Source: Desulfotomaculaceae bacterium | GTDB taxonomy: Bacteria; Bacillota; Desulfotomaculia; Desulfotomaculales; Pelotomaculaceae | Assembly: GCA_028704035.1 (NCBI GenBank) | Contig: JAQVLS010000020.1 | Location: forward strand, 1 to 13,614 | Direction of reading: 5' to 3' | DNA: 13,614 bases | Part shown: positions 1 through 5,937 of the stretch, piece after piece | Position numbering within the stretch: position 1 is the first letter of the stretch | Layout: each line of letters starts with the position of its first letter | Translations under genes and position numbers: made by a program | Notes under the pieces: generated by a model | What the model was told of the DNA's origin: nothing | What the model saw: the letters and a program-made list of their open reading frames with translations, nothing else | Database searches by the model: none

Positions 1-90
1 CCGGCTGCTGATGACATTACCCCAGGCGACCATTACTGAATTATTAAGATTCGTCCGAAACCATATTTGATTAGCTTTTATTATTGGCAT
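1..90 (-). CDS. 5' end of an unrecognised gene, cut by the window start
   Basis: On the minus strand an open frame begins at an ATG at 90-88, with an AAAGGG Shine-Dalgarno site at 105-100 and a 9-base spacer. It runs open for 30 codons to the window edge, starting MPIIKANQIW. An in-frame ATG at 99 abuts the Shine-Dalgarno site and is too close to be the start; a stop codon lies in frame at 114-112, so no longer N-terminus is possible. The visible residues match no family that I recognise. The translation signals make a real gene plausible, but 30 codons are weak proof. The AbrB-type gene upstream is on the same strand, but a terminator at 159-188 separates them. Confidence 0.4.
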   Translation of the reverse strand, partial: MPIIKANQIWFRTNLNNSVMVAWGNVISSR

Positions 91-158
91 ATAAATCATC
101 CCTTTATAATTTTAATTTAAATCTATGCTCTATTTTTTAAAATGATCTAATTTGTTGC

Positions 159-188
159 AAAAAAAAATAAAACCGGTCAATAGACCGG
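159..188 (-). terminator. Intrinsic terminator of the AbrB-type gene
   Basis: Read on the minus strand, a perfect 6-bp stem (CCGGTC/GACCGG, arms at 188-183 and 178-173) with a 4-base loop is followed by a run of T broken by one A (172-159). This is the classic form of a Rho-independent terminator. It lies about 100 bases after the stop of the AbrB-type gene and before the partial gene at the window start. Confidence 0.85.
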
Positions 189-288
189 CAAGGAAGGGTT
201 TATACTTAACAGTATCGGGGTGAATAGATTTAATAAAAAATCAAATACATATACGCATATTTTACATAATTGTGATAATTTTGCTAAA

Positions 289-474
289 TCAAATAGCTTT
301 ATATATCAAGTTCTCTGCTGCCATCAGATCTTTTTTTTCGATTTTTTTTATGATCAACATCCCGCTTTGAATTTCAAATATAATATCATTTCCTCCTTTG
401 ATATTAAGGAATTTCATAATCGGGCGCGGTATGGTGATCTTACCGTCGGGAGACAAATAGGATAACTCTGTCAT
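289..474 (-). CDS. AbrB/SpoVT-type DNA-binding protein (looped-hinge helix)
   Basis: This 61-residue protein has the swapped-hairpin AbrB fold pattern: an N-terminal strand, then SPDGKITIPRPIMKFLNI (residues 8-25), the usual 'G-[KR]-[IV]-x-[IV]-P-x-x-[IL]-[RK]' core, then a Gly-rich turn and a hydrophobic strand (FEIQSGMLIIKK). Such proteins dimerise and bind DNA as transition-state regulators or as antitoxins. No toxin gene lies beside it: about 100 bases downstream there is a terminator, and upstream there is a divergent aminotransferase. An orphan transcriptional regulator is therefore the better reading. The ATG at 474 is preceded by AGGAAG with a 7-base spacer. Length is slightly above a bare AbrB domain (about 45-50 residues). 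The target is unknown. Confidence 0.82.
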   Translation of the reverse strand: MTELSYLSPDGKITIPRPIMKFLNIKGGNDIIFEIQSGMLIIKKIEKKDLMAAENLIYKAI

Positions 475-515
475 TTTCCACTTCCTTTTTTGCTTTGATA
501 ACCGCCGGCCTTTTC

Positions 516-543
516 ATTATAATCTACCCTATAGGTTATAACC
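516..543 (-). promoter_or_regulatory. Possible promoter and operator palindrome of the AbrB-type gene
   Basis: On the minus strand a TATAAT (521-516) lies about 40 bases before the AbrB-type start. A perfect 10-bp palindrome, GGTTATAACC (534-543), lies where a -35 element would be; no good -35 hexamer is visible. A palindrome overlapping a promoter suggests autoregulation, but this is inference. Confidence 0.35.
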
Positions 544-672
544 AGAGTGTATTATTGTCGAGAAGTGTCGTCATTTGTTCGAGCCTTATAACGTAATAAC
601 TTTTACTTGAAATTATTTTCAGATAGTATAAGATACCAGAAAAAGAATTTAATTATTAAAAGGGGGATCCCA

Positions 673-1881
673 ATGGCAATATCCAAGAAAATAAAAGAAT
701 CGATTACCGGCGCCTCCTGGATTCGTAAAATGTTCGAAGAAGGCGAAAGGCTTAGAAAAATTTGTGGCAGTGAAAAAGTTTACGACTTTACTCTTGGCAA
801 CCCTGAACTCGAACCCCCGGCAGCGTTTAAGGATGCTTTAAAAGAAATTGCCTTAAAACCTGTACCGGGAATGCACCGTTATATGAGCAACGCCGGCTAC
901 CAGGAAACACGCCGGTCCGTGGCGGAGATGCTGGCGGGGCGGACCGGTCTTGCTTTTGAAGCAAATCACATCATAATGACCTGCGGCGCCGGCGCCGCAC
1001 TGAATGTAGTTTTAAAATCAATACTTGATCCTGGCGACGAGGTAATTATATTAGCTCCTTTCTTTGTCGAGTACAAATTCTATATAGACAACCACGGCGG
1101 CATATCAAAAGTGGCGCCCACAAAGAAAGATTTCACGCTGGATATAGACGCCATACGCAGCGCCATAACCTCCCGGACCAAAGGAATCATTATTAACTCG
1201 CCCAATAATCCGACCGGAGTAGTTTATAGCGCAGAATCCCTAAAGGAATTGGGCTGGATGCTTGCAGATATAGGGAATAAATTTGGCAGCCAGATATTTG
1301 TTATATCTGATGAGCCATACGCTAAGATCATATATGACGGTCTGGCTTTACCCAGCATATTTAACTGCGTCAAAAACAGCATAGTCGTCACTTCACACAG
1401 CAAAGACCTGGCACTACCGGGAGAACGTATCGGTTATGCAGCCCTGTCACCGCTTATGGAAAACGCCGGTTTGCTGATGGAAGCGCTGGTCTTCTGTAAC
1501 CGCACCCTTGGTTTTGTCAACGCGCCGGCGCTGATGCAGCGCCTCGTGGCCGACCTGCAGTATGAAAGCGTGGATATAGCCGGGTACCAGGAAAAGAGGG
1601 ACATCCTCTATGATAGCTTAACCGCTCTTGGTTTCAAAATGGTTAAACCGCAGGGCGCCTTTTACCTTTTCCCTGAATCCCCTCTGCCGGATGATGTTGA
1701 ATTTGTCATGGCTGCCCAAAAATACAACATCCTGCTTGTGCCCGGCAGCGGTTTTGGCGCACCGGGGTATTTCCGCATCGCCTACTGCATAGATAAGCAG
1801 GTTATCCTTAATTCACTGCCTGCTTTTAAAACGCTGGCCGCTGAACTGGGCCTTAAGAGGAATGGGGACACACCTCTCTAA
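673..1881 (+). CDS. PLP-dependent aminotransferase, class I/II (fold type I)
   Basis: A 402-residue enzyme that should move an amino group between an amino acid and a 2-oxo acid in the cytoplasm; the substrate cannot be read from sequence. Key residues: NNPTG (178-182), D213 and Y216 in SDEPY (pyridine nitrogen and O3' contacts), Schiff-base K244 in SHSKDLALPGERIG (241-254) and the substrate-carboxylate Arg R368 in YFRIAY. Length is normal for the aspartate aminotransferase family. The ATG at 673 is chosen because GGGGG (662-666) precedes it with a short spacer. The frame extends upstream to a TTG at 607, but that adds 22 Lys-rich residues without a ribosome site. Oddity: the final residues NGDTPL and the stop codon lie inside a repeat that recurs at 1999-2059. 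It is a single gene, divergent from the AbrB-type gene. Confidence 0.92.
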   Translation: MAISKKIKESITGASWIRKMFEEGERLRKICGSEKVYDFTLGNPELEPPAAFKDALKEIALKPVPGMHRYMSNAGYQETRRSVAEMLAGRTGLAFEANHIIMTCGAGAALNVVLKSILDPGDEVIILAPFFVEYKFYIDNHGGISKVAPTKKDFTLDIDAIRSAITSRTKGIIINSPNNPTGVVYSAESLKELGWMLADIGNKFGSQIFVISDEPYAKIIYDGLALPSIFNCVKNSIVVTSHSKDLALPGERIGYAALSPLMENAGLLMEALVFCNRTLGFVNAPALMQRLVADLQYESVDIAGYQEKRDILYDSLTALGFKMVKPQGAFYLFPESPLPDDVEFVMAAQKYNILLVPGSGFGAPGYFRIAYCIDKQVILNSLPAFKTLAAELGLKRNGDTPL

Positions 1882-1924
1882 TGGGTATTCCTTTGGGGTT
1901 GAGGTATGTCCCCGATTGGAATGG
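1859..1924. repeat. REP-like palindromic repeat, copy 1
   Basis: A unit of about 60 bases whose outer arms pair: GGGGACACACCTC (1864-1876) with GAGGTATGTCCCC (1901-1913), 12 of 13 positions. It recurs 140 bases downstream with a few substitutions and one inserted base. The 20-base segment 1905-1924, containing GTCCCCGATTGGAATGG, recurs exactly at 2062-2081. The left arm is translated as the end of the aminotransferase and supplies its TAA stop. Confidence 0.85.
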
Positions 1925-1998
1925 ACATACCTTTTCTACAGATTGTAGAGCAGAACAAGTAGATAAAACTGTTATATCTTCACATGATACCAGATAGG

Positions 1999-2059
1999 GG
2001 AATGAGGACACACCTCTCTAATGGGTATTCCTTTGGGGGTCGAGGTACGTCCCCGATTG
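1999..2059. repeat. REP-like palindromic repeat, copy 2
   Basis: Direct repeat of copy 1, offset by 140 bases and then 141 after a one-base insertion in the G-run (2036-2039 region). The inner 30 bases (2006-2035) are identical to copy 1. Its arms, GAGGACACACCTC and GAGGTACGTCCCC, have drifted and pair less well than in copy 1, so it may be older or no longer under constraint. Confidence 0.85.
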
Positions 2060-2061
2060 AA

Positions 2062-2081
2062 TATGTCCCCGATTGGAATGG
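2062..2081. repeat. REP-like repeat, third partial unit
   Basis: The 20 bases containing GTCCCCGATTGGAATGG match 1905-1924 exactly. Only the right arm is present; it directly follows copy 2 and is followed by a GGCGG-gcaaaaa-CCGCC hairpin (2080-2096). Confidence 0.8.
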
Positions 2082-2135
2082 CGGGCAAAAACCGCCTTAC
2101 AAGAGATGAAGAATGTCCCTGCGTGTCTGGAAATT

Positions 2136-2160
2136 GTAGGTGCGGCTTTTTTAGCCGCAC
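2136..2160 (+). repeat. GTAG-headed palindrome, REP-like
   Basis: A perfect 8-bp stem, GTGCGGCT (2140-2147) and AGCCGCAC (2153-2160), with a T5 loop, is immediately preceded by GTAG (2136-2139). A GTAG tetranucleotide 5' of a GC-rich hairpin is the hallmark of REP elements handled by IS200-like RAYT transposases. No U-run follows on either strand, so this is not a standard terminator. No RAYT gene lies in the window. Confidence 0.6.
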
Positions 2161-2212
2161 AGTTGTCTTTGTAGGGAGATTTTGCGAATTTGTTCACTCC
2201 ATTAGAATATCG

Positions 2213-2692
2213 CTAGAATACCGCCATAAAAAACCACACGATCATAACGATCTCTATCGCCAGCTTAAGCATAAACCCGCCAAAAAAACCGATCAGCGTG
2301 CCCACACCAACCCTGAAAGCTTTTTCCAAGGAATTTTTCAAATACATTTCTCCGGCAACAGCACCCAGAAAAGGGCCGAATATAAGGCCAAAAGGTCCCA
2401 TCAAAATTACTCCCAGCAAAGCGCCGATGACGCTTCCCCAAACAGCTTCTTTCGAACCGCCGTAGCGGCGGACACCCCATACCCCGGCAATATAATCAAC
2501 GAGAAATATTAACGCTACCGCCAGACCCTGCCCAAGAAAGAATGCCCAGGGCAGATTATTAAAACCTGCTATCAGACCGTACAATAACATGCCCAGCCAG
2601 ATCAAAGGCGCGCCCGGCAACACCGGCAGCACGGTGCCGGCTACACCCACTATAAAGAACAAAACCGCTATGATCATCCCTACAATGGACAT
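2213..2692 (-). CDS. DUF456 family integral membrane protein
   Basis: This 159-residue, very hydrophobic protein matches the DUF456 family, whose function is not established. Visible traits are an N-terminal membrane segment ending in GTVLPVLPGAPLIWLG (19-34), a second segment with VDYIAG (65-70), a short loop RRYGGSKEAVWG (75-86) and then Gly-rich segments with the signature GPFGLIFGPFLGAVAGE (99-115), plus a last segment at 140-157. About four membrane spans are likely, by eye. Length is usual for the family. The ATG is preceded by GAGGAG with a 9-base spacer. A TATAAT (minus strand, 2729-2724) about 30 bases before the start is a possible -10 element. It is probably a single-gene unit, because a strong hairpin separates it from the upstream gene. 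Confidence 0.9.
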   Translation of the reverse strand: MSIVGMIIAVLFFIVGVAGTVLPVLPGAPLIWLGMLLYGLIAGFNNLPWAFFLGQGLAVALIFLVDYIAGVWGVRRYGGSKEAVWGSVIGALLGVILMGPFGLIFGPFLGAVAGEMYLKNSLEKAFRVGVGTLIGFFGGFMLKLAIEIVMIVWFFMAVF

Positions 2693-2731
2693 GTTTTTAC
2701 ACTCCTCTCTTTTATTCTAATATATTATACG

Positions 2732-2764
2732 ATAGAAAAGACCACTTTAAGTGGCCTTTTCTAT
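2732..2764. terminator. Bidirectional terminator-like hairpin
   Basis: Arms ATAGAAAAGACCACTT (2732-2747) and AAGTGGCCTTTTCTAT (2749-2764) pair at 15 of 16 positions. The A-run on one side and T-run on the other make it usable on both strands. It lies just after the stop of the 62-residue gene on the minus strand and before the DUF456 promoter region, so it most likely ends the former's transcript. Confidence 0.75.
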
Positions 2765-2774
2765 TTATATTTTG

Positions 2775-2963
2775 CTATATTACATCACTGGTTAAATCTA
2801 TGTCCGTTGCCTTCCGCCTTCGTATAATGCCTTTAACCCTGCCTGCAGCTTTATCGGCAGATTCAGCGGCTGATTTACCTTTGCAGTGCCTGCCGATCTT
2901 TGAAAGAGCAATAAACGCAAGTGCGGCCGCGCTAATCTTGGCCATGGTGCGATACGAAAACAT
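2775..2963 (-). CDS. Small basic protein with an N-terminal hydrophobic segment
   Basis: A 62-residue open frame that I do not recognise. The ATG is preceded by AAGGGGG with an 8-base spacer, a strong ribosome site that supports translation. Residues 8-23 (AKISAAALAFIALSKI) could be a single membrane span or amphipathic helix. The middle is Ala/Lys/Arg-rich, including IIRRRK (46-51), and the tail is acidic (DIDLTSD). A one-pass membrane-anchored peptide with a cytoplasmic basic tail is one reading; a signal-like export is another. A terminator hairpin follows at once. It lies 87 bases after the methyltransferase gene on the same strand and could share its transcript. Confidence 0.6.
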   Translation of the reverse strand: MFSYRTMAKISAAALAFIALSKIGRHCKGKSAAESADKAAGRVKGIIRRRKATDIDLTSDVI

Positions 2964-3050
2964 AGTGGTGCCCCCTTATTAGCTCTTAGCTTGATATATA
3001 TTTATTATTACCGGGGGCGGTGTTTGTATTCACTTTGTTTAAACACGGAT

Positions 3051-3989
3051 CTACCGTTTTTTTGCAAAGAGTATCTGTTTATTGTTTACTGAATTGTAAT
3101 TGACGTCGTAAAAACCCGCGTCTAAAAGCCATTCCGCATACTCATCATAAGTCCAGGTCCCACCGTTCACGGTACTGACAAGCATATTTACGCCAAAAAC
3201 AGCCGCCCTTACGCCGGTCCCCCTGACAAAATCGAGAATTGCTATTTTCCCGTTTGGCCGAAGGACTTGCGCAGAATTTTTAAACAAATTCCTATTCTCA
3301 TGTTCGCCGTAAATGTGACATATGTTACCTAAAAACAAGAGGGAATATGGGCCTGCAGGCAGTCCCTGGTTAAAATCACCTGCAGCCATTTCTATTTTTC
3401 CCTCACCGTTTAGAAAGGTAGACATATATTCAACAACTTCAGGTGTGTCCAGCACTGTCACATTTGCACCCAACGCAGCAAATGCTTTCGCGTAAGTGAG
3501 CGGGCCTCCGCCAACATCCAGCACCTTTGCTCCCTGGCTTATTCCTTCAAGACATAGTCCTGCTATTGTTTGCGCATTCTGTCTGGCGCTGAGGCTCATC
3601 GCGGACATGAAATACTGGGTTTTTTCGCGGCTCTTATCTTTGGGGTGAGCCTTGCCTGTGAATATTACTTCCGGCAGGGTCACCAATGACCTGATTTTAT
3701 TGTAGCGGTGCATGAATGAAAAACCCTTATAAATCTGCGATCCGGTGTTATAAAATATTTCCCGGGCTTCCCTGCTCAGCGTGAGCTTGCCGTTTTTTTT
3801 CGCCAGATATCCCAGTGCCTCCAAGGCTTCCGTGACGACCCACACCGCCCGCAAGTCAGCGCCCATCAGTCTGGCCAGCTCAGGTGCGGACATTGATTTA
3901 TTATTAAGATTGTCAATGATACCTGTCTCAACTGCTGCAGCCAGGATTAATAATTCCTGCGGTACCGCAAGCGCTGATTCATCCATCAT
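3051..3989 (-). CDS. SAM-dependent O-methyltransferase-like protein with dimerisation domain
   Basis: A 312-residue protein with the layout of the acetylserotonin/hydroxyneurosporene O-methyltransferase type: an N-terminal winged-helix dimerisation domain (about 8-80, with IDNLNNKSMSAPELARLMG) and a Rossmann-like C-terminal domain. SAM motifs are VLDVGGGP (156-163), the acidic D181 ending the second strand (VLDTPEV), AAGDF (202-206) and LLFLGNICHIYG (217-228). No substrate can be read directly. Relatives act on carotenoids, chlorophyll side chains or small aromatic compounds. The gene starts 26 bases after cwlD on the same strand, with AAGGAG 9 bases before the ATG, so the two are probably one operon. 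The divergent prenyl-transfer genes raise the idea of a quinone or lipid substrate, but this is inference only. Confidence 0.82.
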   Translation of the reverse strand: MMDESALAVPQELLILAAAVETGIIDNLNNKSMSAPELARLMGADLRAVWVVTEALEALGYLAKKNGKLTLSREAREIFYNTGSQIYKGFSFMHRYNKIRSLVTLPEVIFTGKAHPKDKSREKTQYFMSAMSLSARQNAQTIAGLCLEGISQGAKVLDVGGGPLTYAKAFAALGANVTVLDTPEVVEYMSTFLNGEGKIEMAAGDFNQGLPAGPYSLLFLGNICHIYGEHENRNLFKNSAQVLRPNGKIAILDFVRGTGVRAAVFGVNMLVSTVNGGTWTYDEYAEWLLDAGFYDVNYNSVNNKQILFAKKR

Positions 3990-4015
3990 TTTTTCTCGCT
4001 CCTTAATTTATATAT

Positions 4016-4777
4016 TCAGGGCCCGGGCATGGCCTGTGTTATCGCAGGCCTGGCGTCTACCAGATAGCAGGCTGTGCCGGCGTATATTGACCAGGCTATT
4101 TTGTTCTGATAAACAGGATCCAGCATTAGTTTTTCTTCGCCGGGGTTAGTAATGAAACCTATTTCAACAATAACGCTGGGCATTTTAGTCATCCTGTTAG
4201 CGAAATAATCCACCTGTTTGGCCTGACGGCCGGGGTTTTTCAAAAATGTATTTAATTCTTTTTGAATGCACATGGCCAGTTTCTTGCTCTCCTCTGATTC
4301 CGGCTGCGAAAATGTCTGTGCCCCGCATTCCCGCTTGTCCGGAAAACTGTTAACATGGATACTCAAAAAAATATCCGCCTTATTTTGATTGGCCATTTCC
4401 ACCCGCCTGGTCAAATCCTGCACTTTAATTCTATGAAGGTTGTTCAGCTCCGGATCGCTCAGGTCATGGTCACTTTCCCTTGTCAGTAATACTTGCGCGC
4501 CGGATTGGCGCATAATCTCAGCCAGTTTCATTGAAACCTCAAGCACGATATCCTTTTCGAGCACGCCATTGCTTCCCAGGGCGCCCGGATCCACTCCTCC
4601 ATGACCGGGGTCTATAACGATCAGTTTGTTTGCCATTACCCAGGAGAGCGTTGAAATATATTTCTCCTCAGATCGGATTGAGACAGACTTATAATAGCCC
4701 AAAAAAATTATCAGAAACAACATTAAAATCAAAACGCTGCTTTTTTTTAATTTAATCGTGCGCAGCATAATAGTCAA
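4016..4777 (-). CDS. cwlD: N-acetylmuramoyl-L-alanine amidase, CwlD type
   Basis: A zinc amidase (Amidase_3 fold, 253 residues) that cuts the bond between muramic acid and the stem peptide. In spore formers CwlD does this so that muramic delta-lactam can form in the spore cortex, a mark needed for germination. Residues 13-28 form a membrane anchor or signal. Zinc and catalytic residues are visible: H59 in VIDPGHGG, E74 in LEKDI, H141 in LSIHVNS and E205 in VEIGFITNP. The segment around residues 150-175 (GAQTF, SKKLA, IQKEL) resembles CwlD more than general amidases. The start is probably the TTG at 4777, because AGGA lies 7 bases upstream; the ATG at 4768 has no site at proper distance. B. 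subtilis CwlD is of similar size. It leads an operon with the methyltransferase. Confidence 0.85.
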   Translation of the reverse strand: MTIMLRTIKLKKSSVLILMLFLIIFLGYYKSVSIRSEEKYISTLSWVMANKLIVIDPGHGGVDPGALGSNGVLEKDIVLEVSMKLAEIMRQSGAQVLLTRESDHDLSDPELNNLHRIKVQDLTRRVEMANQNKADIFLSIHVNSFPDKRECGAQTFSQPESEESKKLAMCIQKELNTFLKNPGRQAKQVDYFANRMTKMPSVIVEIGFITNPGEEKLMLDPVYQNKIAWSIYAGTACYLVDARPAITQAMPGP

Positions 4778-4790
4778 CTATTATTCCTGC

Positions 4791-4828
4791 CCTTCTAAGA
4801 ATTTGATACCCGTTATTTTAGAAGGTAT
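4791..4828. promoter_or_regulatory. Overlapping alternative hairpins in the cwlD / prenyl synthase divergent region
   Basis: CCTTCTAA (4791-4798) pairs with TTAGAAGG (4818-4825), while ATACC (4806-4810) pairs with GGTAT (4824-4828). The two right arms share two bases and the second stem starts inside the loop of the first, so they exclude each other. A T8 run follows on the plus strand (4834-4841) at 6-9 bases. The region lies in the cwlD leader on the minus strand. A regulatory role is inference. Confidence 0.3.
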
Positions 4829-4912
4829 GCCGGTTTTTTTTAAAATATGTTTGCCAGCTTGAAACAGGTTCGTTTTGCATAGACTATTACACTTTAGTGC
4901 AATATAAATATT

Positions 4913-5905
4913 ATGTTAAAAGAGATAGAATCTACAAACTGTTTATCTGATAGAGACAATAAGCACCTGGGACACTTGTACAAGCCGGTGCAAAAGGAAA
5001 TAAATGATGTTGAAGATATCCTTGAGCGGGTTTGTCGCCTGCCTGAACTGAAACATCTATTAAAGGGCGGAAAAAAGATGCGCCCGGCACTGGTTTTACT
5101 TTCATCTCTTTACGGACGCGGCCCCTGTCCAGATATAACTAGGCTTGCCGTAGCAGTCGAAATACTGCACCTGGCTTCTTTAGTCCACGACGATATCATA
5201 GATTTCTCTTTAAATCGCCGCGGCAAGCCTACAGTTAATCAGCTTTTTGGGGATAAAAGCGCAGTCCTGGCCGGTGACTATCTCTATTTTCTTTTTTTAG
5301 AGCAAGCGGCAGAACTCGGTGAATACGTCCTGAAATCTCTTTCAGGTACTTTAAAGGATATGATCAGGGCAGAGTTTGATCAGCAGCGGGGGCTTTTTAA
5401 ATATGAGGTTTATGAAAAAATATACTTAAAAAGATCAGCGCAAAAAGCAGGGACATTCCTTTCCTGCTGCTGTAAATTAGGCGCCATGCTGGCCGGCGCT
5501 CCGCCTAAAGCAATATGTTCGTTAGATAAATTCGGTCTTTTTTTGGGAATATCCTTTCAGATTAAAGATGACCTGCTTGATTTTCAGGGAAACCCCGCTG
5601 CCACGGGCAAGCCGGTTTCAAACGATATAAACCGGGGTATATTTACGCTTCCTTTAATACATGCGCTAAAAAACAGTCCCAATAAAAATATCCTGCGCAA
5701 CCTGATTAGCAGGGGAGAGTTGCCGCTTTCTGCGCTTGAGTATATCATCAATGACATGCGTGAAACCGGCTCTCTAGATTATGCCGCGGCAATGGCAAAA
5801 CGCTACGCCCTGCTGGCAGACCGCGCACTGTCCTTATTGCCCGCAAACCCTGCCAGGGACAGCCTTTACTCCTTAACCGAATTTGTAACAAAAAGAAATT
5901 TCTAA
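4913..5905 (+). CDS. Long-chain polyprenyl diphosphate synthase (E-type)
   Basis: This 330-residue enzyme adds isopentenyl units to an allylic diphosphate to make an all-trans isoprenoid tail. Family marks: GGKKMRPAL (52-60), the first Asp-rich motif HDDIID (D93, D94, D97) followed by RRGKPTVN (102-109), and the second motif FQIKDDLLDF (D219, D220, D223). Small residues before the first motif (A88, S89) fit a long product rather than farnesyl diphosphate, so a hexa- to decaprenyl product (quinone side chain) is likely; exact length is not readable. The ATG at 4913 lacks a clear Shine-Dalgarno site; its upstream region has CACTttAGTG (4890-4899) and a TTGCA/TGCAA pair. It is followed after 32 bases by the UbiA gene, so the two form an operon. 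Confidence 0.93.
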   Translation: MLKEIESTNCLSDRDNKHLGHLYKPVQKEINDVEDILERVCRLPELKHLLKGGKKMRPALVLLSSLYGRGPCPDITRLAVAVEILHLASLVHDDIIDFSLNRRGKPTVNQLFGDKSAVLAGDYLYFLFLEQAAELGEYVLKSLSGTLKDMIRAEFDQQRGLFKYEVYEKIYLKRSAQKAGTFLSCCCKLGAMLAGAPPKAICSLDKFGLFLGISFQIKDDLLDFQGNPAATGKPVSNDINRGIFTLPLIHALKNSPNKNILRNLISRGELPLSALEYIINDMRETGSLDYAAAMAKRYALLADRALSLLPANPARDSLYSLTEFVTKRNF

Positions 5906-5937
5906 AAAACTAATTCACAGGATTAAGAAGGGTTGTT

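Larger units (their letters stand above)
1882..2212. other. Non-coding, repeat-rich gap between aminotransferase and DUF456 gene
   Basis: This 331-base stretch between two convergent genes holds no convincing gene. It contains the right part of repeat copy 1, a small hairpin TCTACA-gat-TGTAGA (1935-1949), repeat copy 2, a third partial unit, a GGCGG/CCGCC hairpin (2080-2096), a weak GTCCCT remnant near 2114, and a GTAG-preceded palindrome (2136-2160). Open frames that cross it on either strand have no ribosome site and run antisense into real genes. No clear T-tract terminator is present for either flanking gene, so the hairpins may also help end transcription. Confidence 0.75.

Noticed and set aside
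607..672. Upstream extension of the aminotransferase from a TTG
   Set aside because: No ribosome site, Lys-rich residues unlike the family, and a GGGGG site directly before the ATG at 673.
2021..2512. 163-codon plus-strand open frame
   Set aside because: It starts in the repeat region and runs antisense through the DUF456 gene; the product has no recognisable domain.
3045..3063. ACGG-atcta-CCGT hairpin followed by T7 on the plus strand
   Set aside because: Only a 4-bp stem, overlapping the methyltransferase stop codon, with no plus-strand gene before it.
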